Source of the DNA: Hirsutella rhossiliensis
Lineage: Eukaryota > Ascomycota > Sordariomycetes > Hypocreales > Ophiocordycipitaceae
Assembly: GCF_020360975.1 (NCBI RefSeq)
Contig: NW_025408668.1
Coordinates: forward strand, 2,976,001-3,040,000
Direction: 5' to 3'
DNA: 64,000 nucleotides
Positions within the stretch are counted from its first letter, which is position 1; each line of letters opens with the position of its first letter. Both the position numbers and the translations under genes were made by a program. Of this stretch, positions 10,250 to 22,539 are shown piece by piece. The notes beneath the pieces are model-generated. The model did not search any database and had not been told where the DNA came from. It saw only the letters and a program-made list of their open reading frames with translations.

Positions 10250-13200
10250 TAACCGACTTTTCTACCTTTCCCCGTAACGATAACGAAAACCGACTCCTTT
10301 ACCGTCCCTACGGTCTATAGGACGATTCTTATAGAGCCCTAAGATTAGGATAAATAGGTAAAGGAGCTACGGGCTCGTATAGATAGAACTATCTATAATT
10401 TAGTCTTCTTTAATAAGCAGGACCCTCTTAAGCCCCCTCTTCGTCCTAGGGCGACGGACTTTATAGAGGGAGCTACCCTCTTCTCCGAGCTAACCTCTGT
10501 ATAATAGAGAGCTTTTTCTGCTACCTTAGGCGACTACGAGAGTCACCGGAAGGAATACCTCTATGAAACGAAGCTACTAACGGCTGCTCGTACGGCGATA
10601 ACGGAATCCGTTAGTGCCGTAAAGCTAATCTCTCTTCGAGAAGAAGAGACTCCTAGGCAGTAGCTTTTAAAGCTCGAGACCTCGATAGCTCCCTCGAGAG
10701 GGTATATAACTAACCGTATTAGGAAGACCTATACGGTATACCTAGGAGCCTTTTCTGCTAGGAACCTGCTAGCTTCTTCGTGGCTAGCTAAGTAGGAAGA
10801 GATCCTCGAGGAAGCTAACTAATACTTCCTTATAGAAGCTCTTTCCGGCTAGTAGCTACGGGATATATCTCTGCTAATAAAGCCTATTAGTAACGGTTAC
10901 TCGACTATCTTTCGAGAAGCTAGCCGGGAACTAGACGAAGAGGCTACTAGAGTATAATAGCAAGCAGTCTTATTCCTTCGTGGCCAGCTCTCGACCTAGA
11001 CGGCTCGACCTGCTGCCCCTGTAGCTGCTGCAGCCCCTATTGCTGCGGTTCCCGCTGCTGCTGCTGCGGCTGTTGCCCCTCCGGCTCCTCCTCCCTTGAG
11101 AGCCTTAACGCCGTCGTTAACTATAGCTGCGGCCCTAGGCCCGGCCCCGGCTCCGCATCTTGCTCCGGGCCCGGCCCCGGTCCCGTTAGTTAGACCGGCC
11201 CGACTAGTCCCTTAATAGACCTTTTAGTCCGTTAGTCGAAAAATCAGGGAACTAGTCGAAATCGAACCTCTTCGTTAAAATTAGTAATAAGGGGTAAAAA
11301 GGGGGGGTTTTTAAGCAGACCTTCTAGACCGGGACGAGGATTCCTCGAAGAAATAACGTACGAGGAGGAATCGACCTACCTACTAAGCGTGTAAAAAGCC
11401 CTATTAGCTAGAAGACTACTAGTAGGTCTTCGAGGAAAACCGACCTAAAGGAATTAACCTTTTAAAGAGGCTACGAGAAATAGTATAATAGTCTCTTAAG
11501 GAGGACCCCTCGTTATAGAAGAAAATAGACGAGATTCGGGTTGCTAAGAAATAGCAACTAACGCCGCTGCCCTTATTCGAGCCGTAAATTCGAGGAAAAA
11601 TCGTTAGTATAGCAAATCCGGTATTTATCTTCCTTACGGATTAGCAAGACCAACCGTTAGGACCCTCCGACTATCCCCTACGAAAATCAGCTATCCTTAA
11701 CTTTAGTGCTTCCCTCGATATCTATAATATACTCTTACGATTCCGGTCCTTTAAGAAGGCACAAAGGGAATATCTTATTACCGGGGAATTAACCGTACGG
11801 ATAGAAGGATACGGAAGGGTGAATTTCACGATAAAATTACCTAACGGATCTATACGAATTCTTCGAAGAAAAAGGGTAGCTTTTTGCCCTTGATTTTTAA
11901 CGAGCCTAATTTCCTTCCGCCTTCTTCGAGAGGAAGGAATCTTCTAGGATATAACGTCTAAGCCTACGAGGCTAGTCTAGAAGAATTAGACTATTAGGCT
12001 TATCGAGGAGAAATTCGGTTAATTTATTCTCGAATTCTAACCTATTTATAGGAAGGAAATACTTAAGAAGTTAGCTTTCCCTACTAGGAGGAATAGGTCT
12101 ACTATAAAAGACCCTCTTCTAGCAGCCTAAGGAGACGGCATTCTTTAGCACGCACGACTTAGTTACCCGGGCCCCCTAGCTTTGCATAAGCTAGGCCAAT
12201 AATAGGGCGTACGAATAAGGGGCCTAAAGACCGTCGAATGCGAATACTACGGCTAAGGAAAGACTAGGAGACGAATTTCTAGACGAACGCCTTTACGGCC
12301 GGACCAGCCGTGTAAGGAAATTTAGGTCGACTAGACCAACGTCTCTAGGGATTAGGAAAGCTTCGTTAGGGTAATGTTTTTTATAGACGCTTTTTTAGGG
12401 ATGGTTTTCCCCTATTTCTTACGGACCTACCTAAGCAAGCATAACTAGTTTGCCCTCTGGGACTTCGTTAACTAGATAAAATCCTACTTCGGCTACGAGG
12501 TAAAGAAGATACGGTCTAACGGAGAGCTATTTACGAAGGATATCTTAAATTAGCTTCGAAAAAGGGGCATTTTACCCCTCCCGTTAGCACTAAATACCTA
12601 GGCCTAGAACGGAGGGGCAGAAAGATTAGGGGGTGCTATAATAGAAAGGGCCTATACGATAAGACTTGCTGCGAGGCTTCCCTACGACCTTTAGAGGGAA
12701 GTCGTTAAGACCGCCTATTACCTTTGGAACCGGACCCTAAGGACCTAAGGAATAGACTAGATATCCCCCCTTAAGCTCTTTACGAAGAAGAGGGCCTCGC
12801 TAGCCTACCTTCGTGCCTGCGGCTATAAGGCATACGCTATAACTGCCGATATATAGCTAAAAAGGAAGAAGAAAAGAAAGCTTAATCCTAGAGCCTTTAT
12901 TAGTTACCTCGTTAGTTATAATTCTACGAATATCTTCTAGATCTAGATTCCTCTTCTATAGAAGGTTATTTCGACTAGGGATATAATTTTCGATGAATCT
13001 AGCTTCTTCGACGGAAAGAGGGATTAATAGCCCCTCTTACTCTCTTAACGTTAGCTAATTTAGAAGATTTAAATCCCCCCTTCCTAATAGTCTTAAGAAG
13101 AGGTCCTAGACGAGGAAACGGAAGAAGAAACCGACGTCGAAGTAGTCGAGGATAACGCCGACTTCGAAGAGGAAGCTGCTAGATTAGATGATCTAGACGA

Positions 13201-15130
13201 AGAAGGAGACTATAGGAAAGCAGTAGAGCTAGAATACGCCTACCTCCCTACGCCTCCTCTTACGGAATAAGAAGAAGATCTAGAAGCAGCTTTTTTAGTT
13301 AGTCTTCCCGTCTCGACCCCTAAGGGGGTAGGAAAGGCACCTCTCTTAAAGGATTACCCGGCTGCCTTTTTGTCCCTACTTCGAGAAGCAAAGGAAGGTA
13401 TAGGGCCCGATACGAAAGAAGACTAGTTTCTCCTTTATTTCGATCGTTTTTCCGACTTCTACCTAAAGCTAATAGAAGACGGTTCCTACGGAGCGTTTAT
13501 AGCAGGCCGGCTCTTTAAGCTATAGCTATTAGCAAGGAAGGTATATAAAAGAGACCTCCCGGACCTACTAGCAAACTAGAAGCAGCTAGAAAAACACCCC
13601 TTTAGAGACTAGTTTTTCTAGGCCTAGAAAGACCACCTAGCCTTATATAAAGAGATAGGGTCTTTTAAAGAGGTCCTTAAGGAAAAAGCAAGAGGAAAAT
13701 AGGTCCTTAGCTATAAGTAGGTCTTTATCTATAAGACTAAAAACACGGCTTCCTTTAAAAGTATAAAGCCCGGCTAGTTATATGCGGGAACTAGCAGGAA
13801 AAAGGGGATCTTCCTACTAGGGCAACTACCCTAGCTAGGATGTCTTTTCGGACCCTTATAGCTATAGCAGCAGAATTCGACCTCGAACTCGATTAGATAG
13901 ATATAGTTAACGCCTTTATTAACTGCCTACTTAAGGAAGAAGAAGTTATCTATATGCGCCTTCTACTAGGCTTCTAATAGCTAGGAAAGGTTCTACGGCG
14001 AAGCCCTAGGCTTTAAGAAAGTCCCTTAGGAACCGTATATAATATAGAAGGGTAAAATCACGGTCTTCTTCTACGTCGATAATATTATCTAGGCCTACCT
14101 AAAAGAGGAAGAAGCTGCTACTAGGGAGGCTATACGAGGCCTGCAATAAAGGTATAAGATAACTAGGCTAGGGGAGCTAAAGTAGTTCCTAGGGATATAA
14201 ATCCTTCGGAATAGGTCCTAACGGACTATCTAGCTTACCTAGGACGCCTATATCGATAAGGTCGCTTATAAATTCCTCCCTAATACCCTCGATAAGAAGC
14301 TTCCCTCTACGCCTATATTAGACGAAGAGCTTTTGCCTAATCCGTCCTTTTAAGCTAGGGAGCAAGAGAAACACTAATATTAATAGAAGGTAGGCTCCTT
14401 GCTTTTTTTAGCTATTTCTACTAGACCGGATATCTCTTTTACGGTCTCCCGGCTAGCTAGGTATAACTAGAATCCTAGCCCTAGGCATTAAGAAGCAGCA
14501 GATAGAGCTATCCTTTATCTCTATTTAACGAGATTATATAGTCTGCGCCTAGGAGGGCAGGAAAGGAAGAAATTAGCTACCGAAATCTTCCTCTATTCGA
14601 GCGATTCGTCCTTTATAGATAATTCCTTAGATAGAAAGAGCTTATAGGGGTATATTATATCCCTTTTTAGAGGAACTATTGCTTAGAGAGCTTCGAAGTA
14701 GGCCACCGTTATAACTTTAAGTATAGAGGCAGAGCTACTAGCTCTTTTAGAAGCGTTAAAAGAAGCGATTTTCCTTAGCCGGCTACTAATATCGTTACGA
14801 CTATAAATTCCGTCCCCGTTAGCTATAGAATGCGATAATATATAGACTATACGAATTCTTATAGAGGAAAACAGTAAGCTATCGACCCGGCTACGGTATA
14901 TCGATATCTACTAGCATTAGTTACGCTAAGAGGTCTAAAGGGGACTTATTTCCGTCCGTTAGGTTCTAACGGTATCGATAAAAGCCAACGGTCTTACAAA
15001 GCCCCTGCTAAAGCAGAAGCTAGCTGTCTTTTTATAGCAAATAAGGCTAGAAGACGTTCGAGAAAAGCTATCCTTAGAGGCCCGCCTTAAGAGTCTACGA
15101 GAGGAGCTAATAGCACGTACGAGAAGGTAA
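10250..15130 (+). pseudogene. Copia Gag-Pol, inactivated by RIP
   Basis: One long collinear frame interrupted by many TAG/TAA codons that replace Gln (CAG/CAA) or Trp (TGG). Order: a Gag-like region with an Ala/Pro-rich linker (10,990-11,220); the protease site at ~11,700, where the expected Asp-Ser-Gly reads N-F-S in front of ASLDIYN; the integrase zinc region (LHKLGQ then VECEYYG, ~12,180-12,255); the integrase core (MFFIDAFLGMVFPYF, ~12,370); RT (VFIYKTKN ~13,720, LELD then IDIVNAFINCLLKE ~13,890, and YVDN at 14,072-14,083 instead of YVDD); and RNase H (SSDSSFIDNSLDRKS ~14,600, then SIEAELLALLEALKEA). The protease-integrase-RT-RNase H order is Copia-type. No functional product is possible. 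Confidence 0.92.
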
Positions 15131-15408
15131 CGTCTATAGCCGAAGAAAAGAAAGAGGTTTTTCCCTTTAAAGGGCCCCCTATTTTAATTAGGTTTTTCCC
15201 TTCTAAGAAGGCCCCCTTTCTTATAGGACTTTCCCCTCTTTAGGCCCCTTTTCCTTAAGTAGGTCTAAAAGAGCCTAGGGACCCGAAAGGGCCCCTACTT
15301 TCCTCGAGTAAAGGGAGAAGTGCAGAGCTAAGAACCTCCTCTATACGCTTACCAGCCCGAAGCCGTATTAGCTATGCCCTTAAGGGGCAGGCTATAGCTA
15401 AGGGGGTG

Positions 15409-15858
15409 TGTCGCGAAGCGTGGCCTGATTTCGTAGGGACCTAGGAAGCTAAAAAACAGGTTTTAAGGAAGGAGCTAAAAGGAGGTGCAGAGAGGAGGGT
15501 GGGGGCATAAGGGGAAGCAGAAGTAGCGATAGCTTCCTATAGAGGTAGCGAGAGATAAGACGGATATGCCGGCAACGGCTAGAAAGGAGGAGAAAAACCG
15601 GTAAAAAGCTCGGTAGTTAAAGGGACATTAGTAGCTTCTTTAAGTAGGATCTTCTTTATTAATTAAGATACTAGACGGGTATAAAGAGGGGGTTAGATAG
15701 AGGAAAGAAGGAGAATTAAGGCAATATAATAATTACTCCCTTACTATAATTACTGCCCCCGTAAGATTTAAATATCTCTGCCTTGCCTATCCGACCCCTT
15801 ACTTTTACTTTTACCTTTATGTATTTTATATATACTTCTCGTATCTCTCTTCGCGAGA
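15409..15858 (+). repeat. 3' LTR of the Copia element
   Basis: 450 bp, the same termini as the 5' LTR, with a ~27-bp internal deletion after TTTCGTAGGG. Preceded by the polypurine tract and followed by the ATTAA target duplication. Confidence 0.92.
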
Positions 15859-16110
15859 ATTAAAACTATTATTTAAAAGGTAAAATAGTAAAGAAACTAA
15901 ACTAAGTATTATAAATATATACTTAAGTTACTTATTAGTATTATAAAAATAATAATCTTAATTTATTAAGACTATTTAAAAATAGATAAATAAAAGTATA
16001 CTTTAAAATTTATTATTAAGAATAATAAAATACTAATTAATATTATTCTTTTTAATTAAGTATAGTATTTTTTTATAAGCTTAGTATTATATTAGTATAG
16101 GTAATAAATA
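15859..16110. other. AT-rich RIPed right flank of the Copia insertion
   Basis: More than 85% A/T by eye, no ORF, starts with the ATTAA duplication. The RIP signature stops abruptly at about 16,110, where normal sequence leading into the NLR gene begins. Confidence 0.65.
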
Positions 16111-16201
16111 TTTTAAACGCCCTTTAACTGCCTCTTTATTGCATCGAGGATAACGGAAACCCTACGTTTATAACAGCTATCCGCGAACCGTTGCTCTCGC
16201 C

Positions 16202-19200
16202 ATGGTACGTTGCTGCTAGTCCTCGTACGCGGCGCTCCTTGGAGTCGAATCCCTTTACTTACGTGCAAGGAGCTTCTGCTAATCCCGGCAAATAGGGCTC
16301 CGTCAACGTTGAAATCTCGCGGTTCGAGATTACCGGCGTCTACACTCACCCTGAGGCCCAAGTTGACATCGTCCTCGTCCACGGCCTAAACGGAGACCCC
16401 AAGAAGTCATGGACGGCCAAGAGCGGCATCTTCTGGCCAACCCAGCTCCTACCCGAATCACTCCGAGACAAGCATGCCAACGTGCTCGTCTATGGTTATA
16501 ATGCAGACGTCTACTCGCGCAGCAACGACAGAAGCGCAAGCGACAATTTTATCTTTCAGCACGCCCAAACGCTCGTGACAAACCTCAGCGTATACCGCAA
16601 GAGCGACGGCACCTTCAGGAACCCCATCATATGGGTCGCACATAGCTTAGGCGGTATACTAGTAAAACGCGCCCTGCTATACTCTAGTAACGTGCTTGCC
16701 ACCTCCCACGAGGACTTGCGCTCCATCTACATCTCCACGCACGCCGCTATCTTCCTCGGAACGCCGCACACGGGGTCCGGCCTGGCCTCTTGGGGCCGTG
16801 TTCTGCAGGCCATGTCCGACGTCGTCGTGCCCAGGAAGCTGTTCGAATCGGAGCCTATTCTGTTGAAGACGCTCAAGCGAGATAGCGAGCAGTTGCAGGA
16901 GATCAACAACCGCTTCCTCGATATCCATCAGCGCTTCAAGATACTCATGGCCCACGAGAATCGCAAGACAAGCTTGGGGCTTACAAGGTAACAAGTGAGC
17001 CCACTCTTTGTGTGGACAACAGCTCACATGTCGCAGGGCCTTGGTAGTGAATGCCACTTCAGCAAGCCCTCAGCTGCCCGGTGTCATATACTATGGCATC
17101 GAGGCCACTCACTCGACCATTTGCAAGTTTGAAAATGAGAACACGCCCGGTTATCGCACTATATCGACAACAATTCGAGACTGGGTTGCCGAGGCGCCGC
17201 CTGTCATTGAGGTCCGGTGGAAGCTCGAGGACGAGGACCGATGGGCCCAGGCGCAACGCGAAATAGACGAGAGGCGAATGCCATTTGTGAGCAAGCCGGA
17301 GGCACCGATTCCCAAGGCCAGACTTACTGAGCACCTCGAGATGTCCTCGCCGCTCGCGGCTTTCTCGAAACAAATTGTTGGGTCCAAGACGCAAGATGTT
17401 GACTCTTCTTTCTCTGCCGAGCGGGCATTTACCGACGAAACCGTTCAAGCTACGCTATTGCACCACACCCAACTCCACAAGAGCCTGTCAGACGACAGAG
17501 CAACAGTCGGCAGGACAGACGCCGGTCCTCTTGGCCAGACCCTTTCGCAAGCGCAGATAAATATCCACGGGCTCCTCCAGAGCCTACAGACCATCGACAA
17601 GAGCATCAACGCATTTAACGCCCAGCCCCGTTTCGCCACGCTTCCGGACAAGTTCTTCGGCGTGCCGTACCCAAAAAATCGGTGGTTCACGGGAAGAGAA
17701 GCAATCCTCTCGAACATCCAGGACGTTCTGGTATGCCAGACGAGACCGGGAACAAGACGCGTCTCGGAGTCGTCAATCAGGGTTTTTGTACTTCATGGGC
17801 TTCCAGGAATTGGCAAGACCAATCTTGCCATCGAGTTTGGCTACCGACAAAAGCAAACATTCACTCACGTATTCTGGATATCTTCCGACAGCGAAGACAA
17901 ACTTGACCAGGGGCTCTGCAACTTGGCACGGTCTTTGGGCTTGGCGAGCGACACCGTCGTCGAGGACAAGGAGAAGATTGTGAATACAGCAATGACTTGG
18001 CTCAAAACCGCAGACCTGAGTAAGAAACCCCTTTGAAGCTTGAGAAAGTCGTGTCTAAGGCCGCTAGGCTCCAATTGGCTTCTTATATTGGACAACGTTG
18101 ACGACGCGCGCATCCTGAACCCTCTCTGGTCCGACTTGCACCGTGGCTCGGTGCTCATTACCAGCCGAGATCCCATTCCCGGCCTGACGGCGGTAACCTC
18201 TCGCTGCAGCAGTTCCAGGCTCGTGCAATTGTCGCCCCATGAAGGCGCAGTGTTCGTCAAGTGGCGATTACAGGAGAAAATCCAAGGAGAAATCGACGAC
18301 AAGTCGGCAGCCGATCTGGCAAAGCGATTTGGGTACTATCCCCTTTATATGGACCAGATGATGTCGTTCATTGAGTCTGCTCCCTTGACTCTGGACGAAT
18401 TTTACAAACAGCTGGAGTCTGAACCCGCAGATGATGAACTCCAGGACTTGTGCATCGATAGCCCATGGTATACGACCAGCGTAGCTAAAGCCATCGAGTC
18501 CCACATGACGAAACTACGCTCCTTTGATTCCCAAGCGCGCGATATTCTAACGACTGTAGCCTTTTTCGACCCCGACTCCATCCCAGAGCGACTTCTCCTG
18601 TCGACGGATGGACAAGTGTCATGCCTCTCGAGTACCGTAAAGCAACACAAAATACTCTTAACGCTGAGCCAACCATCCTTCATATACCACAATTCGGGCA
18701 GTCCGAGCCAGGAACGGTGCATCAGTTTACATCGCCTGGTGCGCGACGCCGCACTTCGATCCGACTTGGCGCCTCAAAAGGCGTTCGAGACTGCCGTCCG
18801 GCTCCTGAGGAAGTCGTTCCCGTTGCAAAAACTATCACGAGATCACATGGTCGAGGACTGGGCTGAGTGTGAGATCTTCCAGCCACACGTCCTCTCTCTC
18901 CATCACCGGTATCTCGACTTTAGGGATCGTGGTGTCGTCGCTCCGTCTTTCGACTTCCTCGAGCTCATTTACTCATGCGCATGGCAAGTCCTGCTTCTCA
19001 CCCGATACCTTGGTGGACTGCGCTGACTTGGTGTCCGACAGGTATCTCTGCGAACGTGGCCGATTCCATCTCAGCAAGGCGCTCATCTCAAGCATCCACC
19101 AAGACTACGAGAGATTGACAAAGCTGGGGCGTGTTGCGCCTGCCGAGTTCCTGGCTGACATCTACACCGTTCAGCTCTACTATCATAACGAAACGGACCA

Positions 19201-20119
19201 CCAGGTCAGCCTTGTCGAGCTGGCAACGCGGGCTATGAACATCCGTGAGAATGCCGTTGAGCAGAGTCTTATGGACGAGCATCATCCGAACCGAGCAAAC
19301 GGGTTCATGAACATGGGTGTCGTCCTGGCTCTGGAAGACCCCAAGGCCGCCATCGGCATGCATTCCAGGGCGCTGGAGATACGGCGTGGGTCTGACAAGT
19401 ACAAAACAGAGCAGATTCACGGGTTTGCGCTGAATTACCTAAACATCGGGAGATGCTGGTGGGTGGTTGGAGAGCTGGAAAAAGCCGCGTCCTGCTTCGA
19501 GCAATGTCTGGTGCTCTGGAAGGGACGGGAAGCTCAAGTGGGCAAGAAGTTTTCACTGTAAGCCACGACACGTCGAGCGACTCCACATCCTTCTCACTGA
19601 TGCGGTCTACCAGGACGGCATGGGCGTTGCTGGCTCTGGGCATCGTGCGGGCAGATCAAAACGACCTTGAAAACGCCACGAAGCTCATGTCGGAGAGTCT
19701 GGCACTCCATATTTACACCATGGGCGAACGGCATATGAAGACCCTGGTGTGCTACTATAGGCTCGGGTGGCTGTGTCAACGGATTGGAGAACATCACCGG
19801 GCAGAGTGAGTCTTCCGTGGGTTAATCATCTACAGAGGCAGTATTTGCTCATTTCCAGCCTAGACAACTCCTGACCATTTGCCACGATATATACAGCACT
19901 CTGCCTCGTCCGCCCAAACCCGAGCTCGCAAGGACAAAGTTCCAGCTCTCGACAGTTTTAAAGAAGATCGGTGCCCCAAAGGAGTGCTATCTAACACTAG
20001 ACCGCGAGTCACGCCAACTTCTATCGGAGATCGTGCTGTGCAAAGGAGGTAGACATGTTGACAAGGAAGTACTCAACGAGGCCGACTTTGATAACCAAGT
20101 CGACTACTATTATCGGTAA
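16202..20119 (+). CDS. Fungal NLR: alpha/beta hydrolase (SesB-like) - NB-ARC - TPR
   Basis: Seven exons: 16202-16204, 16296-16987, 17037-18019, 18068-18983, 19042-19557, 19614-19805, 19864-20119; CDS 3,558 nt (1,185 aa). The intron at 18,984-19,041 is GC-AG; the rest are GT-AG. An N-terminal lipase/esterase-like fold has DIVLVHGLNGDP and the nucleophile elbow VAHSLGGILVKRAL (Ser ~118). A linker of ~230 residues follows. NB-ARC: P-loop GLPGIGKTNLAIEF (~486-499), Walker B WLLILDNVDD (~565), sensor GSVLITSRDP; the GLPL-type motif is a weak FGYYPLYMDQ, and the winged-helix/MHD position reads ISLHRLVRDAAL (~781). TPR-type repeats (CAWYLCERGRFHLSKALI, YLNIGRCWWVVGELEKAASC, TAWALLALGIV) form the C-terminus. 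Such proteins act in non-self recognition and regulated cell death. The first exon (ATG only) is the least certain part: without that splice a TAG lies upstream in frame. No RIP signature despite RIPed DNA on both sides. Confidence 0.85.
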
Positions 20120-20630
20120 CTGTTTAGTAGTGTTTTAGGGAGACATTCATTGAGCGTAGTAACGTACTTCACCACCTAGTGGGCCACTCCCCTGTCCAAA
20201 TCCAACTGTTCCTAATTCTCACCACCGCAGAGCATACTGCAAATCAATGATCAATTAAATAATTATATGAATAAAATCCTTACTTCCTGGGCATAGTCGG
20301 AAATTATGCCTGGGGTGTTTATACCTACTGCAGAGCCGTTATGCGCCGGTTCTCTCGGTCTCGCTAGCCCGCACCCTTGACCCCTCGGCGTTATCCGCCC
20401 TCTCTTTTATAAGCCGAAGACCTTCCTCTATAGCTTTAACACCCGCATCTAGCTCTGCTATCTACTATACTTAACGTATCTCTTACGAGCCCTTTACTTT
20501 AAGTGCTTTTTAGCGCTTAAGTAATTATATAGGTAACTTATTTAAGAGATAGTAAAACTAAAGACTTTATATAGTAATAAAATAAGTATTATTATTTTTA
20601 TAAAGTATATTAAGCTATTATAAATACTTA
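20120..20630. other. 3' flank of the NLR, grading into RIPed DNA
   Basis: Normal composition to about 20,430, then TA-rich. A short hairpin GGCATA...TATGCC lies at ~20,291-20,310; no function can be assigned. No gene. Confidence 0.5.
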
Positions 20631-21307
20631 TCTCGTAAAGAGAGATATAAGAAGTATATATAAAATATATAAAGGTAAAATTAAATATAAGGGGTTAAAT
20701 AGGTAAGGTAAAGTTATTTAATTCTTATAAGGGTAATAACTATAGTAAGGGAATAATTATTATATTACCTTTATTCTCCTTCTTTTCTTTATCTAACGCC
20801 CTTATTTATATCCCTTTAATATCCTAATTAATAAAGAAGATCCTACTTAAAGAATCTACTAATAACCTCTTAACTATTAAGCTTTTTACTAGTTTTTCCC
20901 CTTTATTCTAGCTATTACTAGTATATCTATATTATCTTTTACTACTTATATAAAATACTATTACTACTTTTACTTATAAGAGTCTTTAACTATTATAGGT
21001 TATATACTTAAGCTATAGCCTAAGCTATATAGTTATATATAAAGGGCCGGATCCTATATATATATATATATACTAGCTATATATAGAAGAGCTCTATATA
21101 GCTTATTAATATTATCCTATAGACGGCACCTATATATATACCTTTACTTACTTTATAATATTACTTTCTCTTTCTCCCTTACCCTTATCTTTATACCTCT
21201 TTTTAGCTCTTTCTTCCTTCTTCTTTTACTATTGTTTTTTAGCTTCTTAGATCCCTTATACCTAGGGATATCTCTAAGAATATAAAATTAAGCTATACTT
21301 TATAATA
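20631..21307 (-). repeat. RIPed Copia solo LTR, inverted, with MITE insertion
   Basis: Reverse complement of the Copia LTR, starting TCTCGTAAAGAGAGATATAAG and ending near CTTTATAATA, much more degraded than the complete element. About 190 bp of unrelated sequence (20,974-21,164) interrupts it. Confidence 0.8.
20974..21164 (+). mobile_element. MITE-like element, copy 1
   Basis: About 190 bp with no coding capacity, inserted in the inverted Copia LTR. It is the reverse complement of 22,039-22,231 (shared motifs AGAGTCTTTAACTATTATA and GGGCCGGATC near the middle). Ends resemble GTATTATA...TATAATAC when compared with copy 2. Confidence 0.7.
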
Positions 21308-21485
21308 TACCTCCTTAGCTATAGCTTACCCCTTAAAGGTATAGCTAATATAGCTTTAAGCTAGTAAGTATATAAAAGAGGTCTTAGTTTATACTTCTTT
21401 TTTACTTAAGAAATCTAGTTTTTCTAAGCTCTTTAAATCCTACTTTAAAAATAAAGGCCTAAGTATAAGAGTCTTTAACTATTAT

Positions 21486-22038
21486 TATTATAAAGCATAG
21501 CTTAATTTTATAGTTCTCGGAGATATCCCTTAGTAAGAGGGACCTAGGAAGCTAAAAAACCGGTTTAGAAGAAAGAGCTAAAAGGAAGTATAGAAAGAAG
21601 GGTAAGGGAGTAAGGGAAATAAAAGTAGTAATAGCTTCTTATAAAGGTAGCGAGAGATAAGATAGATATATTAGTAATAGCTAGAAAAGAGGGGAGAAAC
21701 TAAAAAAAAGCTTAGTAGTTAAGAGGATATTAATAGCTTCTTTAAGTAGGATCTTCTTTATTAATTAAGATATTAAATAGGTATAAAAAAGGGCGTTAAA
21801 TAAAAGAATAAAGGATAATTAAGGTAATATAATAATTACTTCTTTACTATAATTACTACCCCTATAAGAATTAAATATCTTTGCCCTACCTATCTAACCC
21901 CTTACTTTTAATTTTACCTTTATATATTTTATATATACTTCTTATTTCTCTCTTTATAAGAGTTATAAGCCTAGGAGGAAGAAAATTCTTTTACTTTCTA
22001 GCTACTATAAAAGGTACCTTTCTAATATCCCTTATAGT
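21486..22038 (+). repeat. RIPed Copia LTR plus ~75 bp of leader
   Basis: A full-length 476-bp LTR copy (21,486-21,961; start TATTATAAAGCATAGC in place of TGTCGCGAAGCGTGGC), followed by the leader AGTTATAAGCC...AAAGGTACC seen after the 5' LTR at 10,137. The internal region is lost where the second MITE copy begins. Confidence 0.85.
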
Positions 22039-22231
22039 ATTATAGAGTAAGTAAAGGTATATATATAGGTACCGTCTATAAGATAATATTAATAAGCTAT
22101 ATAGAGCTCTTTTATATATAGCTAGCCTATATATATATATATATAAGATCCGGCCCTTTATATATAACTATATAACTTAGGCTATAGCTTAAGCTTATAA
22201 CTTATAATAGTTAAAGACTCTTATATAATAC
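22039..22231 (-). mobile_element. MITE-like element, copy 2
   Basis: 193 bp with short terminal inverted repeats GTATTATA (left) and TATAATAC (right), opposite in orientation to copy 1 and inserted in the leader of the Copia fragment. A partial end (AGAGTCTTTAACTATTATT) also occurs at ~21,467. Confidence 0.7.
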
Positions 22232-22539
22232 CCTTCTTTTAGTATAGCGTAGCGCTACCTTATTAACGGCTTTTATATAATTAAGCCTTAGGCCCTTTAT
22301 ACTACTAGCCCTACCTATCCCTTTTTTATTAATTATATTAGTCCTACTAGCCTTATTATCCTTATACCTATTAACTTAAGTAGCTAGTACCTAGCCCTAT
22401 ACTTATTAGCTAGCTAGCCTAGATATATATAAGCCTTAGGTTACCTATTCTCTTAGCCTTAAGCAGCCTCCTTTACTTAAGGGTATATAAAGTAGTATCT
22501 CTTTTTCTTTCTCCCTTTCTTTTTCTTCCTTCTTTAACT
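22232..22539. other. Unassigned RIPed stretch with CT-rich tract
   Basis: No gene. It has a TATA-like GGGTATATAAAG followed by a long C/T tract (22,498-22,535), which looks like a decayed fungal promoter or 5' leader; its element is not identified. Confidence 0.4.

Larger units (their letters stand above)
9662..15858 (+). mobile_element. Complete, RIPed Ty1/Copia retrotransposon
   Basis: A 6.2-kb element bounded by 5-bp target duplications ATTAA (9,657-9,661 and 15,859-15,863). Two LTRs start TGTCGCGAAGCG and end TTCGCGAGA. A primer-binding-like TTATAAGCCCGGG follows the left LTR and a purine run GCTAAGGGGGTG precedes the right LTR. The Gag-Pol frame between them stays collinear but is riddled with TAG/TAA. 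CpA and TpG are strongly depleted and CpG retained, the RIP signature. Confidence 0.95.

Noticed and set aside
20285..20315. Hairpin GGCATA...TATGCC considered as an RNA gene or terminator
   Set aside because: A six-base stem alone is too weak; no tRNA, rRNA or snRNA features nearby.
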